A model generated the notes under the pieces. The model made no database searches, was not told the DNA's origin, and saw nothing but the letters and a program-made list of their open reading frames with translations. Shown in pieces: positions 8,099-15,319 of a stretch of DNA of 64,000 nucleotides (its first letter is position 1; every line of letters begins with the position of its first letter). Source of the DNA: SZUA-584 sp041656035 (GTDB lineage: Bacteria; Bacillota; Clostridia; Christensenellales; SZUA-584); the NCBI GenBank assembly GCA_964586785.1, contig CAZPHS010000007.1, forward strand, positions 15,561-79,560, in the 5' to 3' direction. The position numbers and the translations under genes are program-made.

Positions 8099-9211
8099 TT
8101 AAGGCAAAGGCAAAAGATAAACATCGCTGTTTGAGGTGATAAACACGTAATTGCCAAATGCCCGCTTCACGCTTTCTATTTCATACGGAAAAGAGTATGC
8201 CCTTGAATATTTGCCGTCAACAGTATAAACGAAAATATTCTTATTTGCAAAACAATAAATTTTATCTTTACCGTGAATTATATCAAATACATCGGGCGGA
8301 AGATTTATAGATACCTCGCCGCCCAAGCCTTTGATTATGCGCGCAATATCTATAGAACCCTCGTTTTGCGCCGGTATAAAAACAAAGCTTGGATTTGACT
8401 GCACATAAATATCGTTAAGAAGCCACCCGTATATCATTATAGACTTATCATCTGAGCTTAAAGAGGTTTTATACATTGTTAAGCGGTTTGTTCCTATAGC
8501 GTAAATATTCTCGCCTATTATATGAATGCCGCTTACAAGCTGGTCTTTTAGCTCTTTTATGCCTGTCATGGACTGTGTTTTTGGGCGGTAGGTAGATATT
8601 CTTGAGATTGGCACGCTCCCCGATACATCAAGCTCTAGCAAGTAAAGGCTGCTGCTGTCGGCGTCAAATCCGTAATCGAGTATATAACGGTCGGTAACTT
8701 CTATTCTGTATAATTCCGTACCGCTTAAGTCAAAAATCAAAATGTACGTTAAAAAATGTTCTTTTTGTTCCTGGCGCACATACAACGCAACGTTATTTTT
8801 ACCGGCGCGGGTAGATATAATTTCACTGTCTTCGAGCTTTCTTGAAAATCGGTGCTGGCCTTGCGCATTTACCACTTGTATAACGGAATCACTGTTAGCT
8901 ATTATTAAATCATCGTTCGACGTAAATTCAAGACCGCTTGAAAACAAACCAAGCTTCCATACGATACCGGCGGAAGAATCAATACAGGTTAGGTATTCCT
9001 GCTCGGAATAGACTATATTTTGTCCCATGCCGAAGTATTCCATATCGGATGTAAAAGGCATTTTTATCATTGTGTCCGATAACTCCCTGCCTTTTGTCAA
9101 AATCATAAATAAGCCTATTGTAAAAACAATAACGGAAGCGGTTACTATAATTAAAAACGCGAGCTTCTTTTTTTGGACCCGTCTTTTCTTTTGCTTTTTA
9201 TATATATTCAT
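8099..9211 (-). CDS. Membrane-anchored protein with possible beta-propeller ectodomain (DUF5711-like)
   Basis: 370 residues. A very basic N-terminus (MNIYKKQKKRRVQKKK) precedes a single transmembrane helix at about 18-40. A long extracytoplasmic region of repeated beta-rich segments follows, e.g. YLTCIDSSAGIVWKLGLFSSG, DDLIIANSDSVIQVVNAQGQ, KNIFVYTVDGKYSRAY, resembling PQQ/WD-like propeller blades. I place it tentatively in DUF5711; the function is unknown. The start was moved nine codons inward because GAGG lies about 6 bases before this ATG. It pairs with the CvpA-like gene downstream, so the two may act together in the envelope near the division or origin region. Confidence 0.7.
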   Translation of the reverse strand: MNIYKKQKKRRVQKKKLAFLIIVTASVIVFTIGLFMILTKGRELSDTMIKMPFTSDMEYFGMGQNIVYSEQEYLTCIDSSAGIVWKLGLFSSGLEFTSNDDLIIANSDSVIQVVNAQGQHRFSRKLEDSEIISTRAGKNNVALYVRQEQKEHFLTYILIFDLSGTELYRIEVTDRYILDYGFDADSSSLYLLELDVSGSVPISRISTYRPKTQSMTGIKELKDQLVSGIHIIGENIYAIGTNRLTMYKTSLSSDDKSIMIYGWLLNDIYVQSNPSFVFIPAQNEGSIDIARIIKGLGGEVSINLPPDVFDIIHGKDKIYCFANKNIFVYTVDGKYSRAYSFPYEIESVKRAFGNYVFITSNSDVYLLPLP

Positions 9212-9325
9212 TATTACCTCGCAAAAAGCCTGTAACAAAACGATTATATCATACGGTGATAAAAACAGTGTTGGAATTTACCCGTTAACAATATAATAAT
9301 TAAGTATTGCTTAAGCAGGGCGCGG

Positions 9326-10198
9326 TTACGGGCAAAAAACGTTGAGCGCCGAAGGCTTTATAACAAGCGTTTTTGGCGTGTGCCCGCATATCTCGCCGTC
9401 TATATCAAAAGCCTGCGAAGAGTCGCATTCAATTGTAATTTGGCTGCACATAAATTGTTCCGCGACGGATATCTTCTCAACCCGTCCTTTTTTAAGCTTG
9501 GGAAGCTCAAATAATATACGCCATCTTGGCGCGTGTTTCAGTATTAAAACATTAAAAAGTCCATCCTGCACGCTAGCGTTGGGCGCCACATAAAGACCGC
9601 CGCCGAAGCATTTGCCGTTCGCAACGGCTATAAGCAAAACATCGCGAACAAAACTCTCGCCGTTTGCGGTTATGCGTAATCTTACGCTTTTGTATTTTAT
9701 TATTGACATAAGTATACCAATAAAATACGCAAGCCCTCCCGTTGCTATTTTGCGTACCTTTTGTGTATTGCGTATAACGCTTACGTCAAAACCGGCTCCC
9801 GCCACATTTAAAAAAGGTTGGTTGTCGTCTAAAAAACCGACGTCTACCAATTTTGTGTTTCCCGAAAGTATAATTTGGAGCGCGCTTGTTATATCCTTAG
9901 GAACATTTACCGACTGACGGAAGTCGTTTCCTGTTCCGGCAGGTATAATGCCGAGTTTTTCGTCGGTGCCGAATAACTCTTCGGCAACCTCAAGAAGGGT
10001 GCCGTCCCCGCCGACAGATATTATTCCTTTGTAACCTTTGCCTATCGCCGCTTTTGCCAGCTTTGTCGCGTGGCGCTTATACTCGGTATGAGCCTCTTTA
10101 TATTTTATACTGTTGTCCTGCAAATACTTGGTTACAATATTCATAGCCTTGTATGAGCGTCCCGCCCCCGCGGTAGGATTAAAAATTATGTAATACAT
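9326..10198 (-). CDS. Diacylglycerol kinase-family lipid kinase (DagK/YegS type)
   Basis: Phosphorylates a lipid alcohol such as diacylglycerol, recycling it to phosphatidate. 290 residues. The N-terminal IIFNPTAGAGRS (about 4-15) and GGDGTLLEV (GGDGT at 63-67) form the nucleotide-binding signature. LGIIPAGTGNDFRQS follows, then GAGFDVSVIRNT, all diagnostic of the DAGK catalytic fold. Start chosen 21 codons inside the longest frame because AAAGGAGC sits 8 bases before this ATG and the product then begins directly with the conserved strand. It is monocistronic-looking, with a 114-base gap to the next leftward gene. Confidence 0.92.
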   Translation of the reverse strand: MYYIIFNPTAGAGRSYKAMNIVTKYLQDNSIKYKEAHTEYKRHATKLAKAAIGKGYKGIISVGGDGTLLEVAEELFGTDEKLGIIPAGTGNDFRQSVNVPKDITSALQIILSGNTKLVDVGFLDDNQPFLNVAGAGFDVSVIRNTQKVRKIATGGLAYFIGILMSIIKYKSVRLRITANGESFVRDVLLIAVANGKCFGGGLYVAPNASVQDGLFNVLILKHAPRWRILFELPKLKKGRVEKISVAEQFMCSQITIECDSSQAFDIDGEICGHTPKTLVIKPSALNVFCP

Positions 10199-10339
10199 AT
10201 TATAAGCTCCTTTTAATGCTGAAATTATTCTACAAAATAATACATGGATTGTACAGTGCATATATAGGAGTATCTTAATTATTATTGTGGATAAAATGTA
10301 ATTGTGGTATGATTGGTTAAAAATTAAGGGGTGATATTT

Positions 10340-10948
10340 TTGTCTCCGACCTTAGGAGTTGTATTACGGTTTCTATGGTATTTTTTTTCCCGTTTAATTA
10401 TTGCGGGCATGGTTGTCGGTCTTGTTATGCTGTCATTTTTGGCGGCTATGGATTATATGAACGTTCAAGTGCTGATAAAAGACGGATTGAATTTAAGAGC
10501 CGATGTAATTATTAAAGGTAACGACCCCACGCCCCTTACAAGAGTTTTTTCTAAAAATTTTCTTGAGAACGATATACCGCTCAATACAACCACATACAGG
10601 TCTTATATAATATCAAGTTATGAATATAACGCTAAAGTAGGCTTTGCCGTTATTTTTCCATGGCATAATACAGTTACATTGCGCGTTACCGAGGAAGTCT
10701 CAAAAATCAGGGGCGAATTGTATGTCATGTTAGATAATACGGAAAAGCTAAGCGAGACGCCGCCCGAATGGGATAACGCTGTATATGATATCACATTGAT
10801 GCGTTTTGAGGACAACTGGCGCATTATCTCTTTAGAGCTTGTTGAGCTTTTGCCGAAGCCGCCCCCTTTATACGAGCCGTTGTTAACGCCCGCTTATGAA
10901 CCGGTGTCAACCGGTACGGCGGATATAGAGGAGACAATAGAGGATTGA
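10340..10948 (+). CDS. Unrecognised bitopic membrane protein
   Basis: 202 residues from a TTG start, chosen because AAGGGGTGAT ends 4 bases before it; a GTG nine bases earlier overlaps that site. One strong transmembrane helix lies at about residues 8-37. A beta-rich extracytoplasmic domain follows with the pattern LKDGLNLRADVIIKGNDPTPLTRVF and RIISLELVE at the end, and then a proline-rich tail (LPKPPPLYEPLLTPAYEP). The domain could be NTF2-like (a ~120-residue region in which LTRVFSKNFL would start), but I cannot assign a family. It overlaps dusB by 4 bases, so the two are translationally coupled. Confidence 0.75.
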   Translation: MSPTLGVVLRFLWYFFSRLIIAGMVVGLVMLSFLAAMDYMNVQVLIKDGLNLRADVIIKGNDPTPLTRVFSKNFLENDIPLNTTTYRSYIISSYEYNAKVGFAVIFPWHNTVTLRVTEEVSKIRGELYVMLDNTEKLSETPPEWDNAVYDITLMRFEDNWRIISLELVELLPKPPPLYEPLLTPAYEPVSTGTADIEETIED

Positions 10949-11889
10949 ACATTTCCGGCATATTTCTTGCCCCGATGGCCGGTATAACCGACGCCGCTTT
11001 CCGCCACGTATGCATAGAGCAAGGCGCACAGTTTTGTTACACGGAAATGGTAAGCGCGAAAGGGTTGGAATACGGCTCAAAAAAAACCGCTTCGCTTTTA
11101 TCGTTTGCCAAAAACGAAAAACGTCTGGGAGTGCAGCTTTTTTCAAAAGACCCGTGTTCGCTTGCCGAATGTATAGAGCCGCTGGCGGAAACATACGGGC
11201 GCCGCATAGCGTTGTTTGATATAAACATGGGATGTCCCGCTCCGAAAATCACGGGGAACGGGGAGGGCTGCGCCCTTATGAAAAACCCTGATTTGGCTGT
11301 GCGGCTTATTAAAACCGCGGTCGCCTCGTCAAACATACCCGTTACCGTTAAATTCCGTAAAGGATGGGACGAGTATGACATAAACGCCGTTGAGTTTGCG
11401 CGTATGGCGGAACAGGCCGGCGCCGGCGCGGTAACCGTTCACGGACGAACGCGAGCGCAATTTTACGGTGGCAAATCCGATATACAAATTATAGCTGATG
11501 TTAAGAAGGCTGTCGGCATTCCCGTTATCGGGAGCGGCGATATATTTTCCGCATATGACGCGTTTAATATGTTTAACCAAACCGGCTGCGACGCGGTTAT
11601 GGTGGCGCGCGGAGCGCTGGGGAATCCTTTTATATTCAGAGAGATACGCAGTTATATGGATACGTTAAATATGCCTTCGGCGGCAACGGTAAACGAGAGG
11701 GCGCAAATGCTTTTAAAGCACGCGAGTTTGTGCTGCGCGTATAAGGGAGAGCGGCTCGCTATGCTGCAGATGAGAAAACATGCCGCATGGTATTTTAAAG
11801 GTATGCCGGGCGCGGCGAAATTCCGGCAGGCCGCGACTAACCTTAACACCCTTGACGGGCTGCGAAAACTGCTGTTGCCTTTATTATAG
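10945..11889 (+). CDS. dusB: tRNA-dihydrouridine synthase
   Basis: FMN-dependent reduction of uridines in tRNA D-loops. 314 residues. It has the FLAPMAGITDAAFR entry (about 7-20), the catalytic-cysteine block DINMGCPAPK (Cys about 97), the substrate/FMN motif TVHGRTRAQFYGGKSD, and VIGSGDIFS with DAVMVARGALGNPFIF near the phosphate-binding end. The start is TTG, overlapping the stop of the upstream gene (TTGA), with GAGGAG about 10 bases before it. DusB genes are often coupled to other RNA or regulatory genes; here the partner is an unknown membrane protein. The gene is followed after 25 bases by the left repeat of an insertion sequence. Confidence 0.95.
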   Translation: MNISGIFLAPMAGITDAAFRHVCIEQGAQFCYTEMVSAKGLEYGSKKTASLLSFAKNEKRLGVQLFSKDPCSLAECIEPLAETYGRRIALFDINMGCPAPKITGNGEGCALMKNPDLAVRLIKTAVASSNIPVTVKFRKGWDEYDINAVEFARMAEQAGAGAVTVHGRTRAQFYGGKSDIQIIADVKKAVGIPVIGSGDIFSAYDAFNMFNQTGCDAVMVARGALGNPFIFREIRSYMDTLNMPSAATVNERAQMLLKHASLCCAYKGERLAMLQMRKHAAWYFKGMPGAAKFRQAATNLNTLDGLRKLLLPLL

Positions 11890-11914
11890 TAATAATAGCA
11901 CGATTTGCCGGACG

Positions 11915-11940
11915 ATTTTTGTTATTGCCCAAACAACAAG
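11915..11940 (+). repeat. Left copy of the 26-bp direct repeat flanking the IS
   Basis: Identical base for base to 13001-13026 and immediately outside the left inverted end of the element. It has the position of a target-site duplication, though 26 bp is long for an IS481-like element. Confidence 0.9.
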
Positions 11941-13000
11941 TGTAGGTTTGTCAAACATATTGGACAGTGTTATGTCTGAGATACTCGGTTGGCGAACGCC
12001 AACCGAGTGGGCGCATGGGTATCTTGTTTGAGCGGTATTGGTAAGCTTTAAGCTGCTGCTTAAAGTCGGAGAAAGAATAAAAGGTTGTCTTGGAATAAAA
12101 CCGTTTTTGATCTTCTCTGTGACTGCGCTCGACCTTGCCGTTGTGCCTTGGGGTATAAGGGCGTATCAGCTTGTGCCTGATGCCAAGACACATTGCTTTG
12201 TGTTCAAATAGAGTGGGCAGATCGCGTCTGGTTGCCGCGAATCTGTTGGTAAACTCAAAACCATTGTCAGTTTGCACGCATTTTATAGGAAATCTGAAGA
12301 ATCTCACCACATGTTCAAGGAATACGGCGGAAGAATAGGTACTGTGTTCTTCAAAGGCATCCACATAACGAAGCCGTGTGAATTCATCAATAGCGGTGTA
12401 CTGGTATAAGCGTTTGCCCTTGATTTCCCCGACTAAGCAAGCCGAGGGCACGTATTTAACGTCTATTTGGACGCGTTGTCCGGGATAAAGCATCTGCTCG
12501 TAGGGCTTTGGTATGTATTTTGGTTTAGGTGCGGGAGCCTGTTGCAGACCAAGCCGCTTGAGTACACGGTACATACTCACAATGGTACGCGTGTATCCGC
12601 GCCCCCGCATTCTGCACCAGAGCTCACACAGGCCAAGGTCAGGGTTTCTGCGACGCATCCGGCGCAGAAGGCCAAGTTCGTCCTCGGTATGCTGAGCAGG
12701 GTGGGATTTAGGCCGTCTTGACCGACAGGCTAAGGACTCAATGGCTCCATTGTACCTTGATAACCAAAAATAGATGTAAGAGCGCGATTTGTTGTATCTG
12801 CGGCTGGTACGAGAAACACCATGCTTCAAGGCGAACAAAACAAGGGATTGCCGATATTTCATATCTTGTGTTATGTTATTCATGCAGGATTGGCTCCTTT
12901 CGGTATGTTTTTGTTTTTCAACTCAACAATACCCCATGAGCTAACTCCTGCACCTTTTATTTTCAAGGTTCTTTTGTCCAATATGTATTGTAGTCCTACA
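11941..13000 (-). mobile_element. Complete insertion sequence, IS481-like, 1,060 bp
   Basis: Bounded by imperfect terminal inverted repeats of 26 bp (11941-11966 and 12975-13000, 19 of 26 identical). The outer TGTAGG and the inner ACATATTGGACA are exact, and the middle is variable. Both ends begin TGT as in IS481/IS3 relatives. One intact DDE transposase runs leftward inside, ending within the left inverted repeat. A 26-bp exact direct repeat flanks the element. It sits between dusB and the promoter of the mreB homologue. Intact frame, ends and duplication point to a recent insertion. Confidence 0.9.
11951..12883 (-). CDS. IS481-like transposase (integrase-core DDE)
   Basis: 310 residues. 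The N-terminal half is a helix-turn-helix region (LFALKHGVSRTSRRYNKSRSYIYFW, residues ~17-41). A linker LACRSRRPKSHPAQH follows, and a second HTH_29/33-like segment. The rve integrase core starts near residue 130. The DDE triad is visible: Asp in QIDVKYV, Asp in VQTDNGFEF, Glu in HNGKVERSHRED. All look intact. AAAGGAG stands 9-10 bases before the ATG. The last codons and the TGA stop lie inside the left terminal repeat. Two spurious antisense frames overlap it and are not genes. Confidence 0.93.
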   Translation of the reverse strand: MNNITQDMKYRQSLVLFALKHGVSRTSRRYNKSRSYIYFWLSRYNGAIESLACRSRRPKSHPAQHTEDELGLLRRMRRRNPDLGLCELWCRMRGRGYTRTIVSMYRVLKRLGLQQAPAPKPKYIPKPYEQMLYPGQRVQIDVKYVPSACLVGEIKGKRLYQYTAIDEFTRLRYVDAFEEHSTYSSAVFLEHVVRFFRFPIKCVQTDNGFEFTNRFAATRRDLPTLFEHKAMCLGIRHKLIRPYTPRHNGKVERSHREDQKRFYSKTTFYSFSDFKQQLKAYQYRSNKIPMRPLGWRSPTEYLRHNTVQYV

Positions 13001-13026
13001 ATTTTTGTTATTGCCCAAACAACAAG
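13001..13026 (+). repeat. Right copy of the 26-bp direct repeat flanking the IS
   Basis: Exact copy of 11915-11940, directly abutting the right end of the element. It is followed five bases later by the -35 of the next gene's likely promoter. Confidence 0.9.
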
Positions 13027-13030
13027 AATG

Positions 13031-13059
13031 TTGAAAAATAAAAAGATTTATATTATAGT
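13031..13059 (+). promoter_or_regulatory. Probable promoter of the mreB homologue
   Basis: TTGAAA (13031-13036) and TATAGT (13054-13059) are spaced by 17 bases, one mismatch each from consensus, starting just outside the right IS repeat. The IS insertion therefore separated this gene from dusB without cutting its promoter. Confidence 0.55.
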
Positions 13060-13121
13060 ATATGTTATCTGCGTGTAGGAAGCTGGCATTGAAATAAACA
13101 ATTAAAGGGGCTTGGGAACAG

Positions 13122-14165
13122 ATGGGAATGTTTGAGTTTAATGATATAGGATTAGACCTTGGCACAGCCAGCGTTTTGGTGTATGTCAAGGGAAAAGGCA
13201 TTGTGCTTCGCGAACCCTCGGTGGTTGCCGTAAACAGAAATACAGGTGAGATAATAGCAATAGGCGAAGAAGCGCGCGTTATGCTTGGCAGAACGCCGGG
13301 CAGCATCGTGGCGGTAAGGCCGCTTAGAAACGGCGTAATATCAAACTTTCATGATACGGAACGTATGCTGCGCTATTTTTTGCGTAAAGTTATCGGCCGC
13401 CGGCTTTTTTTTAAACCTCGTGTTATTGTCTGCGTTCCTTCGGGCGTTACCGAAGTTGAGCGGCGTTCCGTTATTGAAGCGACGGAAGAAGCCGGAGCGC
13501 GGCACACCGGTCTTATAGAAGAACCTATGGCGGCGGCTATAGGAGCGGGAATTGATATCGCGGCTCCGTACGGAAACATGGTTGTAGATATTGGCGGCGG
13601 CACGACCGACGTCGCGGTAATATCGCTCGGAGGCATTGTTATGAGCGATTCCGTAAAAATAGCGGGCGATAAGTTTGACGAGGGTATCATTCGTTATATG
13701 AAGAAGAAACATAATATGCTTATTGGCGACAGAACGGCCGAAGAGATTAAAATAAATATAGGTTCCGCTTTTCCGCGCAAGGAGCAGATATACATGGAGG
13801 TTGCGGGGCGCAATTTAATATCCGGTCTTCCGAAGGTTGTAACCATAAGCTCCAACGAAACAATAGAGGCGCTTGAAGAGCCGCTTAATGCAATGATGGA
13901 AACTCTTCACGGTGTGCTGGAAAGAATTCCGCCGGAGCTTGCTTCCGATATCGCGGAAAACGGTATATGTATGACCGGAGGCGGGGCTTTGCTGTACGGG
14001 CTTGACAGGCTTCTCAGCGAAAAAACCGGAATTCCTTGTTATGTCGCGGAAGACGCGGTGTCGTGTGTCGCCATAGGGACAGGCCTTGCCCTTGATAATC
14101 TGGAGTATTATTCCAACGGAACTGTTTATGATTATCGCAAGGGCGATTATTATAACAATTATTAA
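13122..14165 (+). CDS. mreB: Rod-shape determining protein MreB/Mbl family
   Basis: Bacterial actin; membrane-associated filaments that direct lateral peptidoglycan synthesis. 347 residues, normal length. The actin-fold motifs are phosphate-1 DLGTASVLVY near the N-terminus, the connect-1/phosphate-2 region NMVVDIGGGTTDVAVIS, and the adenosine motif GICMTGGGALLYGLDRL. The mreC/mreD genes are absent, so this may be a solitary paralogue such as mbl or mreBH rather than the mreBCD copy. AAAGGGG lies 11 bases before the first ATG; a second ATG two codons on is an alternative start. An LCP ligase gene follows 36 bases later, consistent with a wall-assembly unit. Confidence 0.95.
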   Translation: MGMFEFNDIGLDLGTASVLVYVKGKGIVLREPSVVAVNRNTGEIIAIGEEARVMLGRTPGSIVAVRPLRNGVISNFHDTERMLRYFLRKVIGRRLFFKPRVIVCVPSGVTEVERRSVIEATEEAGARHTGLIEEPMAAAIGAGIDIAAPYGNMVVDIGGGTTDVAVISLGGIVMSDSVKIAGDKFDEGIIRYMKKKHNMLIGDRTAEEIKINIGSAFPRKEQIYMEVAGRNLISGLPKVVTISSNETIEALEEPLNAMMETLHGVLERIPPELASDIAENGICMTGGGALLYGLDRLLSEKTGIPCYVAEDAVSCVAIGTGLALDNLEYYSNGTVYDYRKGDYYNNY

Positions 14166-14201
14166 TTCATAATTGTTTGCGTTATCTAAGGAGTTTTTGG
14201 G

Positions 14202-15296
14202 TTGCAGATAGAGATTAAAAAAAACAAAACTAAAAACGTGAACAGCAAAGCAATTTCGGCGCTGCTTGGGGTATTCGGCGTTTTGATAATCAGCGCGGCG
14301 GCGGTGGGAGTGCTTCTTGGCATTCGCTTAAAAAGCGATACTTACGATTCGCTGTTTAATGTTCCGAAAATTAACATAATTGACACCAGACCGGCCGTCA
14401 CTGACAACCCGGCGGTAACGCAGACCCCATACGTTAAAACAATAAGCTATAACGGCAAAACATATACGAAAAACGAAGGAATAGTAAATCTTTTGTTTCT
14501 CGGCATTGATTCCAACGCCGAACGCCGTGAAAAGAACAAAGGTTACAGAAGCGATATGGTAATGGTATGCGCTGTTGATACCGTAGCGCAGACCGCCACT
14601 CTTTTATCTATTCCGCGCGATACTTATACGACAATGTACAAAGTGGACAGGTCGGGCGCCGTTGAAGGCACCGTACAGGCAAAAATTAACGCCGCTTACG
14701 CTTATGCCGGTAATGAATACCGCGCCGCCAATTCCATGGCGTGCGTGCAAATGTTTCTGCAGCGGGAATGCGAGCTTGCCGAACCCTTAGGCTTTACTCT
14801 TGATATTCCCGTCAGCTTATACGCGAGCATCGATATGGACGGTATATCGAAAGTGGCTTCCGCCGTCGGCGGTGTTGAGGTTACGCTTGACGCCACCATA
14901 CCGGACGTCGGCAGAAAAGGCAAAACCGTTCTGCTTAAAGGCAGTAATGCCGAAGAGTATATACGCAACAGGCACGATACGGCGGGAGGAGACATAACAA
15001 GGGCGTCAAGACAGCGCACATTTATGCTCTCGCTTGCTAAAAAGATAAAAAACATGGGCGGAGTAGACATTATACTTTCGCTTTACGATGAGCTTCAGCG
15101 GTATGTAAAGACTAATCTTAACACAGACCATATGCTTGATTTCGCTAAATTGCTTAAAAAAATTAAAATAGACGATATAAAACAGGTTTCGGTTTCGGGC
15201 AAGTCAAAAAGGATAAACGGCTCGTCGGTTATAGTTCATGACGAAAAAGAAACGCTTGAATTGCTTCTGGATATATATTACATACAGGTTCAATAG
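14202..15296 (+). CDS. LytR-CpsA-Psr (LCP) family cell-wall ligase
   Basis: Transfers lipid-linked glycopolymers (teichoic acid or capsule) onto peptidoglycan, outside the membrane. 364 residues, type II membrane topology: a basic cytoplasmic lead, then a transmembrane helix at about 17-41. The LCP core contains LFLGIDSN, RSDMVMVCAVD, LLSIPRDTY and the conserved Arg-rich end RNRHDTAGGDITRASRQR, which bind the pyrophosphate of the lipid donor. The start is TTG with TAAGGAG 8 bases upstream. It lies 36 bases after the mreB homologue on the same strand, likely co-transcribed. Confidence 0.93.
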   Translation: MQIEIKKNKTKNVNSKAISALLGVFGVLIISAAAVGVLLGIRLKSDTYDSLFNVPKINIIDTRPAVTDNPAVTQTPYVKTISYNGKTYTKNEGIVNLLFLGIDSNAERREKNKGYRSDMVMVCAVDTVAQTATLLSIPRDTYTTMYKVDRSGAVEGTVQAKINAAYAYAGNEYRAANSMACVQMFLQRECELAEPLGFTLDIPVSLYASIDMDGISKVASAVGGVEVTLDATIPDVGRKGKTVLLKGSNAEEYIRNRHDTAGGDITRASRQRTFMLSLAKKIKNMGGVDIILSLYDELQRYVKTNLNTDHMLDFAKLLKKIKIDDIKQVSVSGKSKRINGSSVIVHDEKETLELLLDIYYIQVQ

Positions 15297-15319
15297 AAAA
15301 ACCTCGCCAAGGATATCCG

